A stretch of DNA of 64,000 nucleotides from Salinimonas chungwhensis DSM 16280 (GTDB lineage: Bacteria; Pseudomonadota; Gammaproteobacteria; Enterobacterales; Alteromonadaceae), in the NCBI RefSeq assembly GCF_000378185.1, contig NZ_KB899382.1, forward strand, positions 62,001-126,000. The letters are read 5' to 3'. Below the pieces are notes generated by a model. That model saw only the letters and a list, made by a program, of their open reading frames with translations, was not told where the DNA came from and made no database searches. Below are positions 29,171 through 38,748 of the stretch, piece after piece. Positions within the stretch are counted from its first letter, which is position 1. Every line of letters begins with the position of its first letter. Made by a program: the position numbers and the translations under genes.

Positions 29171-30025
29171 ATGACGGTCATGAGTATCGCCGGTTTGCAG
29201 CTAGCGTTGCCGGCGAACCAAAACAACTTTGACACCATTGCCCGGGAAGTGCGCAATGTCAAAAAACGCTTCCCCCATGTGTCCATGGTCGTGCTCTCAG
29301 AGCTGGCGACTTTTGGGCCCGCCCCCCGCCATGCTGAAACCTTGCCGGGTGAAACCGAATCACGCTATGGCAAGCTGGCTGCCGATACGAACCTGTGGCT
29401 GGTAAACGGCTCCCTCTTTGAGCGCGCTGAAGACCGCGTGTTCAATACCACCTCGGTTTTGTCTCCAAAAGGGGAAGTGGTCGCACGCTATCGTAAAATG
29501 TTTCCCTTTTTACCGTATGAGGAAGGTATCTCCTCAGGCGATACGCCCTGTGTATTCACCATACCGGGCGTGGGGACAATCGGTATCTCAATCTGTTACG
29601 ACATGTGGTTTCCTGAAACAGTGCGTGCGCTTAGCTGGCTGGGCGCAGAGGTCATTGTTCATCCAACACTTACCAACACTATTGATCGCGATGTCGAGCT
29701 GTCAATTGCGCGCAGTAGTGCCGCTGTAAATCAGTGCTATATGGTCGATATAAACGCTGCATCCACCATGGGTGTTGGCCGTTCTATCGTGGTTGGGCCG
29801 GGTGGAGAGGTGATTCACCAGTCATCCGGTGAGCATGATGTCATTTTATTCGATGTGGATTTCGACTATGTTCGCCGGGTGCGCGAACGGGGCTGGCAAG
29901 GGCTGGGGCAGACACTTAAAAGCTTCCGCGACCATCCGGTGGCGTATCCGCAATATCAACCCAACGCGCGATCCCAGACACTCGATGGACTGGGACCGAT
30001 GAAAAAGCCAGATAATCTGGTCTGA
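29171..30025 (+). CDS. Carbon-nitrogen hydrolase (nitrilase superfamily)
   Basis: About 284 residues with the alpha-beta-beta-alpha nitrilase fold. The Glu-Lys-Cys catalytic triad is visible as Glu44 (VVLSELATFG), Lys109 (YRKMFPF) and Cys142 (ISICYDMWFPE). Members hydrolyse amides, nitriles or carbamoyl groups in the cytoplasm; which one cannot be read from sequence. AGGAGAG is best spaced for the ATG at 29171, so the GTG at 29165 is not used. Lying between a MocR gene and a TonB receptor and near gabDT, it may release ammonia and an amino acid or keto acid from an imported amide. Confidence 0.87.
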   Translation: MTVMSIAGLQLALPANQNNFDTIAREVRNVKKRFPHVSMVVLSELATFGPAPRHAETLPGETESRYGKLAADTNLWLVNGSLFERAEDRVFNTTSVLSPKGEVVARYRKMFPFLPYEEGISSGDTPCVFTIPGVGTIGISICYDMWFPETVRALSWLGAEVIVHPTLTNTIDRDVELSIARSSAAVNQCYMVDINAASTMGVGRSIVVGPGGEVIHQSSGEHDVILFDVDFDYVRRVRERGWQGLGQTLKSFRDHPVAYPQYQPNARSQTLDGLGPMKKPDNLV

Positions 30026-30117
30026 CGAAAAAGCGTAACTGGCCCTAACACAACCATAACAAAAATTTTTACAGTCAAGTCACGCATAAAAACAATAGAT
30101 TGAAAGGGAACGGACTG

Positions 30118-32526
30118 ATGAAACAGATAAAGAAAAACAGCTTTTCACTGTCACCACTGGTATTAGCCATGAGTACTGCTTTATGCAGTAACGTCGTCAC
30201 TGCACAAGAAGAGGAAGATTCGGACGCACGGACTGTAGAGCGCATTGAAGTGACATCTTCCCGGCGTATTTCTACGGTGGAAGAAACACCCTACAACCTT
30301 TCTGTGATTAACGGCAGCGAGCTGAGCGAACGTAATATTGTAGATACCGTTGAGATGATCCGAAGCGTTGCCGGGGTGACAGCCGTAGATCGGGGGTACC
30401 GAAACTCTGGTGTACTGAATAACATTATTATCCGTGGAATGAATGTAGACTCCTCAGGTAATGGCGACTTTGCGCTAAACGCTGCACCTACAGTCTCCTC
30501 TTACGTAAATGACACCCCCTTATTTGCCAACTTTATCCTTAAAGATATCGACGCAGTAGAAGTTTTGCGCGGGCCCCAGGGGACCCTTTATGGCTCTGGC
30601 GCACTGGCCGGTACAGTGCGCTATCGTATGAAAAAACCAGAACTTGAGTATTTTAGTGGCAGTGTCAAAGGGAATGTTAGTCAGTCCGAAGGTTCAGAAG
30701 GTTTTAATCAAAATTATGATGTGTTGATTAACATACCCATCAGTGACTCTGTGGCATTTCGCGCCAATGCCGGGGTGATTCGAAATGATGGCATTGTAGA
30801 CTATGCCAATGTCTATGAACTCAACAGCGACGGTGACCCGGTGGCAGAAGGCGGCGACATCGCTTCTGGAGATCCGGTTTTTCGCGATGTCGAGGATGCA
30901 GATACGGTAGATATTGATTATGGCCGTGCGTCCTTGCTGTTTTCACCTTCTGATACCTTTAGCGCATTACTTTCTTACCAATGGCAGTCAGACGACATTG
31001 GTGGTCGACGCCAGGTCACGACCGGCACTAACTGGGTGTCAGGTGAAGAGCAGGATTATGATGAGTATGAGAACGGTGCTATTCAGCTAGAGCCTTCAGA
31101 GCGCAAAGTTGATTTGATGGCGCTGGAAGTAGAATGGAATCTCGGCTTTGCTACCTTGTCCTCCAGTACGTCAAATTATGAACATACCGGGAACTCGGTC
31201 AGCGACAACACTGGTTTTTATGCACAAAATAACTGGTTTGCCTGGTTTTACGGTGGTTCACCACGCCCTATGGCAAGTGCACTTCGCGCTTATGAGGATG
31301 AAGGTTTTAGTCAGGAAATTCGTTTAGTGTCCGAACCAGGCGAGTCATTTGACTGGATAGTTGGCGCGTTTTATCTGGATCAGGAAACCCGCGCTACACA
31401 ATCCAGCATCATGCCAGGGTTTTCAGAATGGGCCATGGCGAGCGGCTTTGATGAAACACTGGCAAGCTGGGGCGGCACATTAACCGACCAGGATTTTCGC
31501 TACCGCGATAATGGTGAATTCGAAGACCTTTCGGTATTCGGTGAGCTAACCTGGCATGTCAATACGGATATGGACCTGACCATTGGATTGCGACGTTTTG
31601 ACAACGAAATTTCCAATGATACAGAAATTGAGTTGCCTATTTATCCGGGCGCGTCAGAAGTAGGCGCCACAACAGAAGAAAGCGATACGTTATTCAAGGT
31701 GAATTTGTCCTACGATGTCAGCGATGAGATGATGGTTTATGGCACGGTATCAGAGGGTTATCGCCGCGGCGGTACCAGTGCTGTGCCACTAACAGGCGGA
31801 TTTGCAGAAAACCCTGAATACCTGAATTACGAATCAGACTCTGTGACCAATTATGAGGTTGGGGTAAAAGGGAATACCGGCGAAACCTTCTACGCGGTAA
31901 CCCTGTATCGTATGGATTGGGATGATCCTCAGCTTAACGTTACCACACCGAATTGGGGATTTTATGCAGCGGTTAACGGAGAGTCAGCACGCACTCAGGG
32001 TGTGGAGTTTGAAACCCGGGGTTATCTCACCGACAACCTCCAGTACGGGGTGCAGTATGCCTTCACAGATGCCGAACTGACGGACGATCTTTTTATCCCA
32101 GCGGGTATACAGGGCGATCCCAGCGAAGTACTACGTGCAACGAACGGTGAAAGACTGCCAAGTACAGCAAAACATACCTTTAGCGCAAATTTAGAACACT
32201 ACTATGAGATGAAAGGTGAGTATTACTTACTTAGCAGAGCAAGTGCTTACTACCAGTCTGACTCACGCAACTCTTTAGGAGACAATCCAATTTTTGATAT
32301 CACACTGCCGTCTTTCTGGATTGCGAATCTGAATACCACGTTGCATGCAGAAAATTGGAACGCTAGTCTATACGTGAAAAATGTATTTAATGAAGAGGGT
32401 GTGACCGGCGTGCTGTCTGAAGGCTATATGGGAACCGATCCGGAGGAAAACTTTTATGGCAATGCATCTAAGTCATACATCACTCAGCCGCGCACTATCG
32501 GGGTTGCTTTGCAGTATCAGTTCTAG
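30118..32526 (+). CDS. TonB-dependent outer-membrane receptor
   Basis: About 802 residues. A signal peptide ends near VTAQEEE, followed by a TonB-box-like VERIEVTSSRR, a plug domain (about 45-170; LRGPQGTLYGSGALAG) and a 22-strand barrel ending in the aromatic-terminal IGVALQYQF. The ATG at 30118 has AAGGGA in front, unlike the TTG at 30100. It takes up a large or scarce substrate across the outer membrane with energy from TonB; by context, something linked to amide or amino acid breakdown, not clearly a siderophore. Its stop overlaps the ribosome binding site of the sulfotransferase gene that follows. Confidence 0.92.
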   Translation: MKQIKKNSFSLSPLVLAMSTALCSNVVTAQEEEDSDARTVERIEVTSSRRISTVEETPYNLSVINGSELSERNIVDTVEMIRSVAGVTAVDRGYRNSGVLNNIIIRGMNVDSSGNGDFALNAAPTVSSYVNDTPLFANFILKDIDAVEVLRGPQGTLYGSGALAGTVRYRMKKPELEYFSGSVKGNVSQSEGSEGFNQNYDVLINIPISDSVAFRANAGVIRNDGIVDYANVYELNSDGDPVAEGGDIASGDPVFRDVEDADTVDIDYGRASLLFSPSDTFSALLSYQWQSDDIGGRRQVTTGTNWVSGEEQDYDEYENGAIQLEPSERKVDLMALEVEWNLGFATLSSSTSNYEHTGNSVSDNTGFYAQNNWFAWFYGGSPRPMASALRAYEDEGFSQEIRLVSEPGESFDWIVGAFYLDQETRATQSSIMPGFSEWAMASGFDETLASWGGTLTDQDFRYRDNGEFEDLSVFGELTWHVNTDMDLTIGLRRFDNEISNDTEIELPIYPGASEVGATTEESDTLFKVNLSYDVSDEMMVYGTVSEGYRRGGTSAVPLTGGFAENPEYLNYESDSVTNYEVGVKGNTGETFYAVTLYRMDWDDPQLNVTTPNWGFYAAVNGESARTQGVEFETRGYLTDNLQYGVQYAFTDAELTDDLFIPAGIQGDPSEVLRATNGERLPSTAKHTFSANLEHYYEMKGEYYLLSRASAYYQSDSRNSLGDNPIFDITLPSFWIANLNTTLHAENWNASLYVKNVFNEEGVTGVLSEGYMGTDPEENFYGNASKSYITQPRTIGVALQYQF

Positions 32527-32536
32527 GAGCAGTTAA

Positions 32537-33892
32537 TTGGAACATCTTGTCCGGCCTCACCTTGAGGCCGGAAGCTTCGAACAGGCGCAGCAGACAATCC
32601 AGTGTTATGTGGAGCGCCTTGTCTCTCCAACGGCGGCACAACTTGCTGAGGCTGCCTACTGGAGTTGCCAGGCCAACGATTTTTCTTTTGCAGCAGGGTT
32701 GTATCAGCGCGCCTGCGAACAACTGCCAGAACATCCCACTTACCATTACAACCTTGCGACCACACTGCGTATCGTCGGTGACATAGACGGAGCTGAAATA
32801 GCGCTTAACCGTCACCTTATAAATAGCCCGAAGGATGCTGAGGCATATTGGTTAAAAGTATATTTGCGGCCACAGAGGGCCGAAAAAAAACAGCTTGAAT
32901 CACTCCATAATCTGACCAGCGAAGCGATACCTCCCAAGCAAAGGGTGCATGCCTGGCATGCACTTGGCAAAATCTATGAGGATGCAGGTCAGGACAAAGC
33001 TTGTTTCGATGCCTATACCTCCGGAGCCAGTCTTCGTCGCCGCTATTTGAAATATTCGGTAGCACAGGATGAAGCGATTATGCAGGCCATTGCGAAGACC
33101 TTTTCAAAAACATGGTGCGCTAACACCGCGTCGGGCGATCAGGGCAAAAGCAACATATTTATTGTCGGAATGCCGCGCAGTGGCACCACGCTGGTTGAAA
33201 ATTTATTAGGCGCACATGATAGTGTAGCTATGGGGGGGGAATTAAACGCATTTTCCACAAGCATGATGACTGAAGCAGGAAGGCAAGGAAAGCCCGCTAA
33301 CATGCAGCAGGCTATCACCCAGGCGGCGCGTTGTGATTTTGAGGCGATAGGAAAGCGCTACGAGGTAGCCGTCGGCGACTATCAAAATAACAGCTCACGG
33401 CTGACGGACAAGCTACCACTGAATTTTTTGTATCTGGGTCTTATTCACAAAGCCCTGCCACAGGCGCGTATTATTCATGTTGAGCGCAATCCGATGGACA
33501 CTGTCTGGTCGGTATACAAACAACTGTTCACCCATGCGTATCCGTTTTCCTATGTTCTGGATGAAATCGCTGATTATTACATTGCCTATCGCCGGTTAAT
33601 GGCGCACTGGCAAGACCTGCTTGGTGATAATATCCTGCACGTGAGTTACGAAGCTCTGGTTAAGAACCCGAGAGAAGAAATCAGACGCATCACTGCGTTT
33701 TGCGATATCCCTTACGACCCTGAGTGTCTGGATTTTTATCAGCAGAAAACCCAAGTAACAACCGCAAGCGCGGTGCAGGTCAGGCAACCTATCAACGATC
33801 GCAGTGTGGGTCAGTGGAAACGGTTTTCATCGCAACTTGAAGGTGTCAGGGCCAGGTTTACCGAGGCGGGATTACTCGACAACCCCGCCTGA
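32537..33892 (+). CDS. TPR-containing sulfotransferase
   Basis: A 451-residue protein with TPR-like helices in the first 190 residues and a PAPS-dependent sulfotransferase domain after about 205. The 5'-phosphosulfate loop is FIVGMPRSGTTLVENLLGAH-like (Gly211 to Glu221) and the 3'-phosphate motif is HVERNPMDTVWS. The start is TTG: AGGAG sits 7 bases before it, inside the end of the receptor gene, and there is no ATG with a site. Only 10 bp separate the two genes, so they are coupled. Such TPR-sulfotransferases often stand beside TonB receptors in these bacteria; the acceptor is unknown. The 3' end overlaps the convergent LysR gene by 21 bp. Confidence 0.88.
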   Translation: MEHLVRPHLEAGSFEQAQQTIQCYVERLVSPTAAQLAEAAYWSCQANDFSFAAGLYQRACEQLPEHPTYHYNLATTLRIVGDIDGAEIALNRHLINSPKDAEAYWLKVYLRPQRAEKKQLESLHNLTSEAIPPKQRVHAWHALGKIYEDAGQDKACFDAYTSGASLRRRYLKYSVAQDEAIMQAIAKTFSKTWCANTASGDQGKSNIFIVGMPRSGTTLVENLLGAHDSVAMGGELNAFSTSMMTEAGRQGKPANMQQAITQAARCDFEAIGKRYEVAVGDYQNNSSRLTDKLPLNFLYLGLIHKALPQARIIHVERNPMDTVWSVYKQLFTHAYPFSYVLDEIADYYIAYRRLMAHWQDLLGDNILHVSYEALVKNPREEIRRITAFCDIPYDPECLDFYQQKTQVTTASAVQVRQPINDRSVGQWKRFSSQLEGVRARFTEAGLLDNPA

Positions 33893-34816
33893 CCAGGTGT
33901 CACTTTGCTCGATATGCTGATTCAGCACCCGGCAAAATAACGCCACTTTTTTCGGCTCTGCCGGAACTTGCTTACTTACCAGAGACTGCGCGAAGTTATA
34001 CTGGTAACGCGTCGGGCAGAGTAATCTGAACTCCCCATCTTTTAACTCTTTATCTACATAACTGCCGGGCAAATAGCCGATAAAGCGTCCTGATGCAATC
34101 AGCGCCTTACGGGAGTCAAACTGATAAGCGTGGGCCCCCCGAGAAAGTTTTTTAAGCTGTTCACGGCCTCGCTGGCTGATTTCCACACCAGGTACCACCG
34201 CTGCATGTTCTGCAACAAGGGCATCGGTGATGGCATCATCGCTCAAAGCAAATAGCGGGTGTGCACGGGCACAGCATAAATAAATAGGTTCGTTCAGCGT
34301 ATCGGTATAATTTAGCCCTGCCATTTTCCGGTAGCCCGGGAAAATGCCCACGTGCGCTTTGTCTTTCAGCAGCGCCTGCTCAATATTTTCGATACGGTCG
34401 CCGTCTAACGTAATTCTTAGCTTTGGCGCCTCGGTCATGAGCGTATTAATGGTTTTTGCTAATAACCGGTGTCGGGCGTCATCGAGCACATCGGCGTGCA
34501 ATACCACCAGTGGACCGGCAATCTCGTCACTAAGCTGGGAGACAGCGTGTGAAAAGTCGCCCAATGCACTAAAAAGCGGTAAACAGGCCTGATAAACCGT
34601 TTGTCCGTCGGGGGTGAGCATAAAGCCGCCACGGCCGCGATGGCACAGGGTCAGGCGCATGCGGGTTTCCAGATTATTCATATGCACGCTGATCGTCGAG
34701 CGGGTAATGCCAAGCTCGTCTTCGGCGGCGGCAAAACCGCCATTTTCTACCACTGACTTAAATACCTTCAGCAGTTTTAGATCATATTCGGTGATGGCTC
34801 TGCCAGCGATTTTCAA
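33872..34816 (-). CDS. LysR-family transcriptional regulator
   Basis: A 314-residue LysR-type regulator: N-terminal winged helix (about 9-67; FKSVVENGGFAAAEDELGITRSTISVHMNNLE) and a C-terminal periplasmic-binding-like effector domain (about 95-300). It is divergent from gabD with a 103-bp gap, the classical arrangement in which a LysR protein controls the neighbouring operon and itself. The effector may be GABA, succinic semialdehyde or a related compound, by position only. Confidence 0.88.
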   Translation of the reverse strand: MKIAGRAITEYDLKLLKVFKSVVENGGFAAAEDELGITRSTISVHMNNLETRMRLTLCHRGRGGFMLTPDGQTVYQACLPLFSALGDFSHAVSQLSDEIAGPLVVLHADVLDDARHRLLAKTINTLMTEAPKLRITLDGDRIENIEQALLKDKAHVGIFPGYRKMAGLNYTDTLNEPIYLCCARAHPLFALSDDAITDALVAEHAAVVPGVEISQRGREQLKKLSRGAHAYQFDSRKALIASGRFIGYLPGSYVDKELKDGEFRLLCPTRYQYNFAQSLVSKQVPAEPKKVALFCRVLNQHIEQSDTWSGGVVE

Positions 34817-34919
34817 AAGTCTTATCTCATAAAACTAAAGGTTGAATGTTTGTTATTTAACGATCTTCTTTCTGCTGTTTCAATAGCCTTATAACAAAAT
34901 ACACAAGCAGGAGAAGCGT

Positions 34920-36359
34920 GTGGCAGATACGTACCAAACACTGATCATGCCGGGTTCGTTGATCAACGGACAATGGCATAAAAGCGAGCAGACATTTTCG
35001 GTTAAAAACAAAACCAACAGCGAAATAATCGCCACCCTGAGCAATGCAAAACCTGAAGACATGGAAACAGCAGTTGAGCAGGCCACAGCAGCCTTCGCCC
35101 AGTGGCGTAACACGACTGGCGCTGAGCGTAGTCGGCTACTCATGGCCTGGTACAACAAGCTTATGGAGCACCGTGAGGCTTTGGCAACATTGCTTACTCT
35201 TGAACAGGGCAAACCCCTGGCTGAGGCCAAAGGAGAAATTGACTACGGCGCGGGTTATGTGCGCTGGTTTGCCGGTGAAGCAGAGCGCATTTATGGCGAC
35301 ATCTGCGATGGTTTGCATCACGGCCAGAGTGTGAATGTAATTAAAAAACCTGTCGGTGTGGTAGGGGCGATTACACCCTGGAACTTCCCTAATGCGATGA
35401 TCGCCAGAAAGGCCGCCGCCGCACTGGCCGCAGGCTGTACATTTGTGGGGCGCCCAGCCTCGGAAACACCATTAAGCGCACTGGCGATGGCGAAACTGGC
35501 TCAGGAGGCCGGTATCCCTGACGGGGTGCTGAACATAGTTACCGGCACCGACGCGAGAAAACTCGGTAAAGTGCTCACCCAATCACCGCAGGTGGCGAAA
35601 TTTTCGTTTACCGGTTCGACTCGGGTCGGGCAGCAACTGATTCAGGACTGTGCATCAACGGTCAAGCGCGTGTCTATGGAACTCGGCGGTAACGCCCCGT
35701 TTATTGTATTTGATGATGCCGACATTGAAGCAGCGGTTGATGGTGCGATGCTCGCCAAATTCAGAAACGCCGGCCAAACCTGTGTGTGTGCCAACCGCTT
35801 TCTGGTGCACCGCCAGTGTCACGATGCGTTTGTCAGTGCACTGGCAGAAAAAATGCGCACGTTGAGCGTCGGTGATGGATTGGATGCTGCAGACATGGGG
35901 CCGCTTATCAGCACGCAGGCTGCGAATAATGTGCACGAGCTGGTGAGTCAGGCAATCGCTGAGGGGGCTACATGTGATTATTCGCGGAAGTGGGACAATA
36001 GCGCGTTTTATCCGCCAACCCTGTTAACCGGGGTGAATACATCAATGCGCATTTTTAATGAAGAGATTTTCGGACCGGTGGTTACGGTCACACCATTTGA
36101 TGAAGAACAGGAAGCGATAACGCTGGCCAATCAGACCAAATATGGACTGGCGGCCTACCTTTATACCCAGGATTACACGCGCATACGCCGGGTTGCTGAC
36201 CAGCTTGATGTGGGCATGGTAGGCATTAACGATGCCGCAATTTCTAACCCTGCCGCGCCGTTTGGCGGTGTTAAACAATCCGGTTTCGGCCGCGAGGGCT
36301 CAAAATACGGGCTGGACGATTATCTTTCACTTCAATACCGCTGTCTGGGGGGATACTAA
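34920..36359 (+). CDS. gabD: Succinate-semialdehyde dehydrogenase-like aldehyde dehydrogenase
   Basis: A 479-residue NAD(P)-dependent aldehyde dehydrogenase close to GabD, which oxidises succinic semialdehyde to succinate. The general base Glu254 (MELGGNAP) and the catalytic Cys288 (RNAGQTC) are present, as is TPWNFP. The start is GTG with AGGAGAAG in front. One oddity: the cofactor-binding KPA/KPSE motif reads GRPASETP, with Arg178 instead of Lys, which may alter the NAD/NADP choice. It directly precedes the aminotransferase (1-bp gap), so both act in sequence on GABA or a similar omega-amino acid. Other omega-semialdehyde substrates (glutarate semialdehyde) are possible. Confidence 0.9.
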   Translation: MADTYQTLIMPGSLINGQWHKSEQTFSVKNKTNSEIIATLSNAKPEDMETAVEQATAAFAQWRNTTGAERSRLLMAWYNKLMEHREALATLLTLEQGKPLAEAKGEIDYGAGYVRWFAGEAERIYGDICDGLHHGQSVNVIKKPVGVVGAITPWNFPNAMIARKAAAALAAGCTFVGRPASETPLSALAMAKLAQEAGIPDGVLNIVTGTDARKLGKVLTQSPQVAKFSFTGSTRVGQQLIQDCASTVKRVSMELGGNAPFIVFDDADIEAAVDGAMLAKFRNAGQTCVCANRFLVHRQCHDAFVSALAEKMRTLSVGDGLDAADMGPLISTQAANNVHELVSQAIAEGATCDYSRKWDNSAFYPPTLLTGVNTSMRIFNEEIFGPVVTVTPFDEEQEAITLANQTKYGLAAYLYTQDYTRIRRVADQLDVGMVGINDAAISNPAAPFGGVKQSGFGREGSKYGLDDYLSLQYRCLGGY

Positions 36360-36360
36360 T

Positions 36361-37647
36361 ATGACGACTAACCTATCGCTACAAGAACGAAAACAGGCAG
36401 TGTTTGCCAATGGTCAGGGCAATCTTTATCCGGTGTATGTGTCTCATGCAAAAAACGCTGAGCTGTGGGATGTTGAAGGCAATCGTTATCTGGATTTTGG
36501 TACCGGGATTGCCGTATGTAATACCGGCCATGCCCATCCTGCGTTGGTCGAGGCTGTCAAAGACCAGATGGAGAAGTTCAGCCACAGTTGCGTGATGGTC
36601 AACCCTTATGAAAGCGCAGTGGCATTGGCCGAAAAACTCACTAAACTGGCCCCCGGTGACAGTCCCAAAAAAGCAATGTTTGTTACTACAGGCGCCGAAG
36701 CGGTAGAGAATGCTATAAAAATCGCCCGAGCCCATACTGGGCGTAGGGGCGTCATCGCATTTAACGGCGGCTTTCATGGTCGCACCAACCTCACCATGGG
36801 TTTGACCGGCAAGGTTACGCCCTATAAAGATCACTTCGGACCGTTCCCGGGCGAGATTTATCACGTACCGTACCCCAATCCACTGCATGGCATTAGCGAC
36901 GAGCAAAGCCTGACTGCGTTAAGCACGCTGATGAAAGTGGATATTTCGCCGCGCGATGTGGCCGCCATTATTATAGAACCTATACAGGGCGAGGGTGGTT
37001 TTTATATCGCTTCACCGGATTTCATGCGGGCATTGAAGGTACTGTGCGAGGAGCATGGAATTCTGCTGATTTGTGATGAAATTCAGTCCGGGTTTGCCCG
37101 TACCGGACATATGTTTCATACCGAAGCGGCGGGTATTGAACCTGATCTGATGACTATGGCAAAAGGCATTGCTGGTGGCATTCCCATCTCCGCGGTAGTG
37201 GGCAAAGCCAACGTGATGGATACGGCGCCGGTAGGCGGTCTGGGCGGCACCTATGGCGGCTCGCCACTTGGCTGTGCGGCAGGTCTTGCTGTATTAGAGG
37301 TTATCGAACAGGAGCAACTGAAGGATCGCGCGATGATGATCGAGCAGCGCTTTATGGAGTCTCTCAACGAATTAAAAGCACGTTATCCTGAAGTAGTCGC
37401 TGATGTGCGTGGTCACGGCGCCATGATTGCATTGGAGCTAATGACTGATGGCGAAGTGTCGAAGCCTAATCCGGCATTGACCAAAGCCATAATTGCAAAG
37501 GCGCTGGACTATGGTCTGATTCTGCTGGCTTGCGGATTTTATGGCAACGTCATTCGCTTCTTACCACCCCTGACCATTCCCGAAGCGCACCTGCGGGAGG
37601 GATTGTCTCAGTTTAGCGCGCTATTTGATGAGGTTATGGCTGAGTAG
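36361..37647 (+). CDS. gabT: 4-aminobutyrate aminotransferase-like class III aminotransferase
   Basis: About 428 residues, class III PLP aminotransferase closest in motif content to GabT. Present are FVTTGAEAVENAIKIAR, FNGGFHGRTNLTMGLTGK, IIEPIQGEGGF, the Asp-containing ICDEIQSGFARTG and the PLP lysine in TMAKGIAGGIP. The longer open frame starting inside gabD is not used: the ATG at 36361 follows a GGGGGGA ribosome binding site at the end of gabD and gives the normal N terminus. It should move the amino group of GABA (or 5-aminovalerate) to 2-oxoglutarate, feeding GabD. Confidence 0.9.
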   Translation: MTTNLSLQERKQAVFANGQGNLYPVYVSHAKNAELWDVEGNRYLDFGTGIAVCNTGHAHPALVEAVKDQMEKFSHSCVMVNPYESAVALAEKLTKLAPGDSPKKAMFVTTGAEAVENAIKIARAHTGRRGVIAFNGGFHGRTNLTMGLTGKVTPYKDHFGPFPGEIYHVPYPNPLHGISDEQSLTALSTLMKVDISPRDVAAIIIEPIQGEGGFYIASPDFMRALKVLCEEHGILLICDEIQSGFARTGHMFHTEAAGIEPDLMTMAKGIAGGIPISAVVGKANVMDTAPVGGLGGTYGGSPLGCAAGLAVLEVIEQEQLKDRAMMIEQRFMESLNELKARYPEVVADVRGHGAMIALELMTDGEVSKPNPALTKAIIAKALDYGLILLACGFYGNVIRFLPPLTIPEAHLREGLSQFSALFDEVMAE

Positions 37648-37749
37648 AAGTACGTGCCCCATCGTATAATTCTGTCGCGAAGGGGCGCTATTTATCAAGG
37701 CCACCAGAACGTTAATACAGCACTATGTTGCAGCAATAACACTGTCCGA

Positions 37750-38349
37750 TTATCCGGCTCCCCAGGGGGCGGGCGGCGTATCCACAGGCTGGTTTAAGTC
37801 AAAATCTACGCGAAACTCTCTGCCTTCACGAACTAACTGATAACTAAAGCGGTCAGGATAAACAAAAATCTTCCAGATATTATTGATGGATTGGGGTAGC
37901 CCTTTTTCAGCAAACATCCATTGGGTGTAACTGTCAGCAGGAAATGCCTGAATTTGCGCAAAGCCTGGTTGGTGGGCTAATCCACCATACATAGTTACTG
38001 CATCTTCACTACCATCCTTATGCCGGTGATCATGTTTCAGGCTTAAGCCACTTCCGGTTCGGCTGATAATCCACGTGCGCGAGCGATCTTCCCCCACATG
38101 AAAAGGAATATGAATCTGGGTGTCGCTACATTCTCTGACATGCATTACAAGGGTTTTATTGTTGAATGTCTCTGAGCTTGCTGTATCAGTGACAACTTTC
38201 CCTTCAAATGCCTTGCCGCATAATGCTGTCAGTGCCTGGAAAAAAGTCTGCTGGGTAGGGTGAGAGTTAAGCGGGGGCTCGGCTTTCGCTGCGTGCGCTG
38301 TTTGTATCATTACAAAAGCGATTGGAATCAGAAGCATCGTGTATTTCAT
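37750..38349 (-). CDS. Exported protein of unknown function
   Basis: About 199 residues. A signal peptide (MKYTMLLIPIAFVMIQTAHA) indicates export. I do not recognise the family. Visible traits are a Cys pair (ALCGKAFEG and VRECSDTQ), a phrase ISRTGSGLSLKHDHRHKDGSED, and a strand-rich C-terminal half (WKIFVYPDRFSYQLVREGREFRVDFDL). The longer GTG start at 38382 would add residues unlike a signal peptide. It stands alone between gabT and the diguanylate cyclase. A single-domain beta-rich protein of the lipocalin/CpeT sort is possible but unsupported. Confidence 0.65.
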   Translation of the reverse strand: MKYTMLLIPIAFVMIQTAHAAKAEPPLNSHPTQQTFFQALTALCGKAFEGKVVTDTASSETFNNKTLVMHVRECSDTQIHIPFHVGEDRSRTWIISRTGSGLSLKHDHRHKDGSEDAVTMYGGLAHQPGFAQIQAFPADSYTQWMFAEKGLPQSINNIWKIFVYPDRFSYQLVREGREFRVDFDLNQPVDTPPAPWGAG

Positions 38350-38748
38350 GAATAAATCGTAATCAGTAACTATGGGAGGCACTACTATACATGATAGCCA
38401 TGATCTTTTGGGATGCTAAAAGACACGGCGTAGATTCTGTTACCAACAGTCGTCGACCTTACTAGACAACCAGAGCGACTGACGTGTCAGGCGATTAGAT
38501 GAGGTGATGAAGACAGCGTTTGAAGAAATATAAATAACTACCAATAAGTGCGCGATCTGGCTAGAATTTGAACCGTCTAATGCTGTCGTTAGAAAGTGGT
38601 AAGCATCTGGATTAAATGGATCTTTTATAAACACTGCGGCTGCTGGCTTTTGAATGTCTACTGCAGATATTTCAAACAATGGATTGTATTAGTTGGAACT
38701 AAATGCCGTTCACTTGTTTGCGAGCATAAAAAAAAGAGCCGTAACGCC

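Noticed and set aside
36379..36906. A 175-codon open frame antisense to gabT.
   Set aside because: It is wholly inside a well-supported gene, has no ribosome site and shows no family pattern; a composition shadow.
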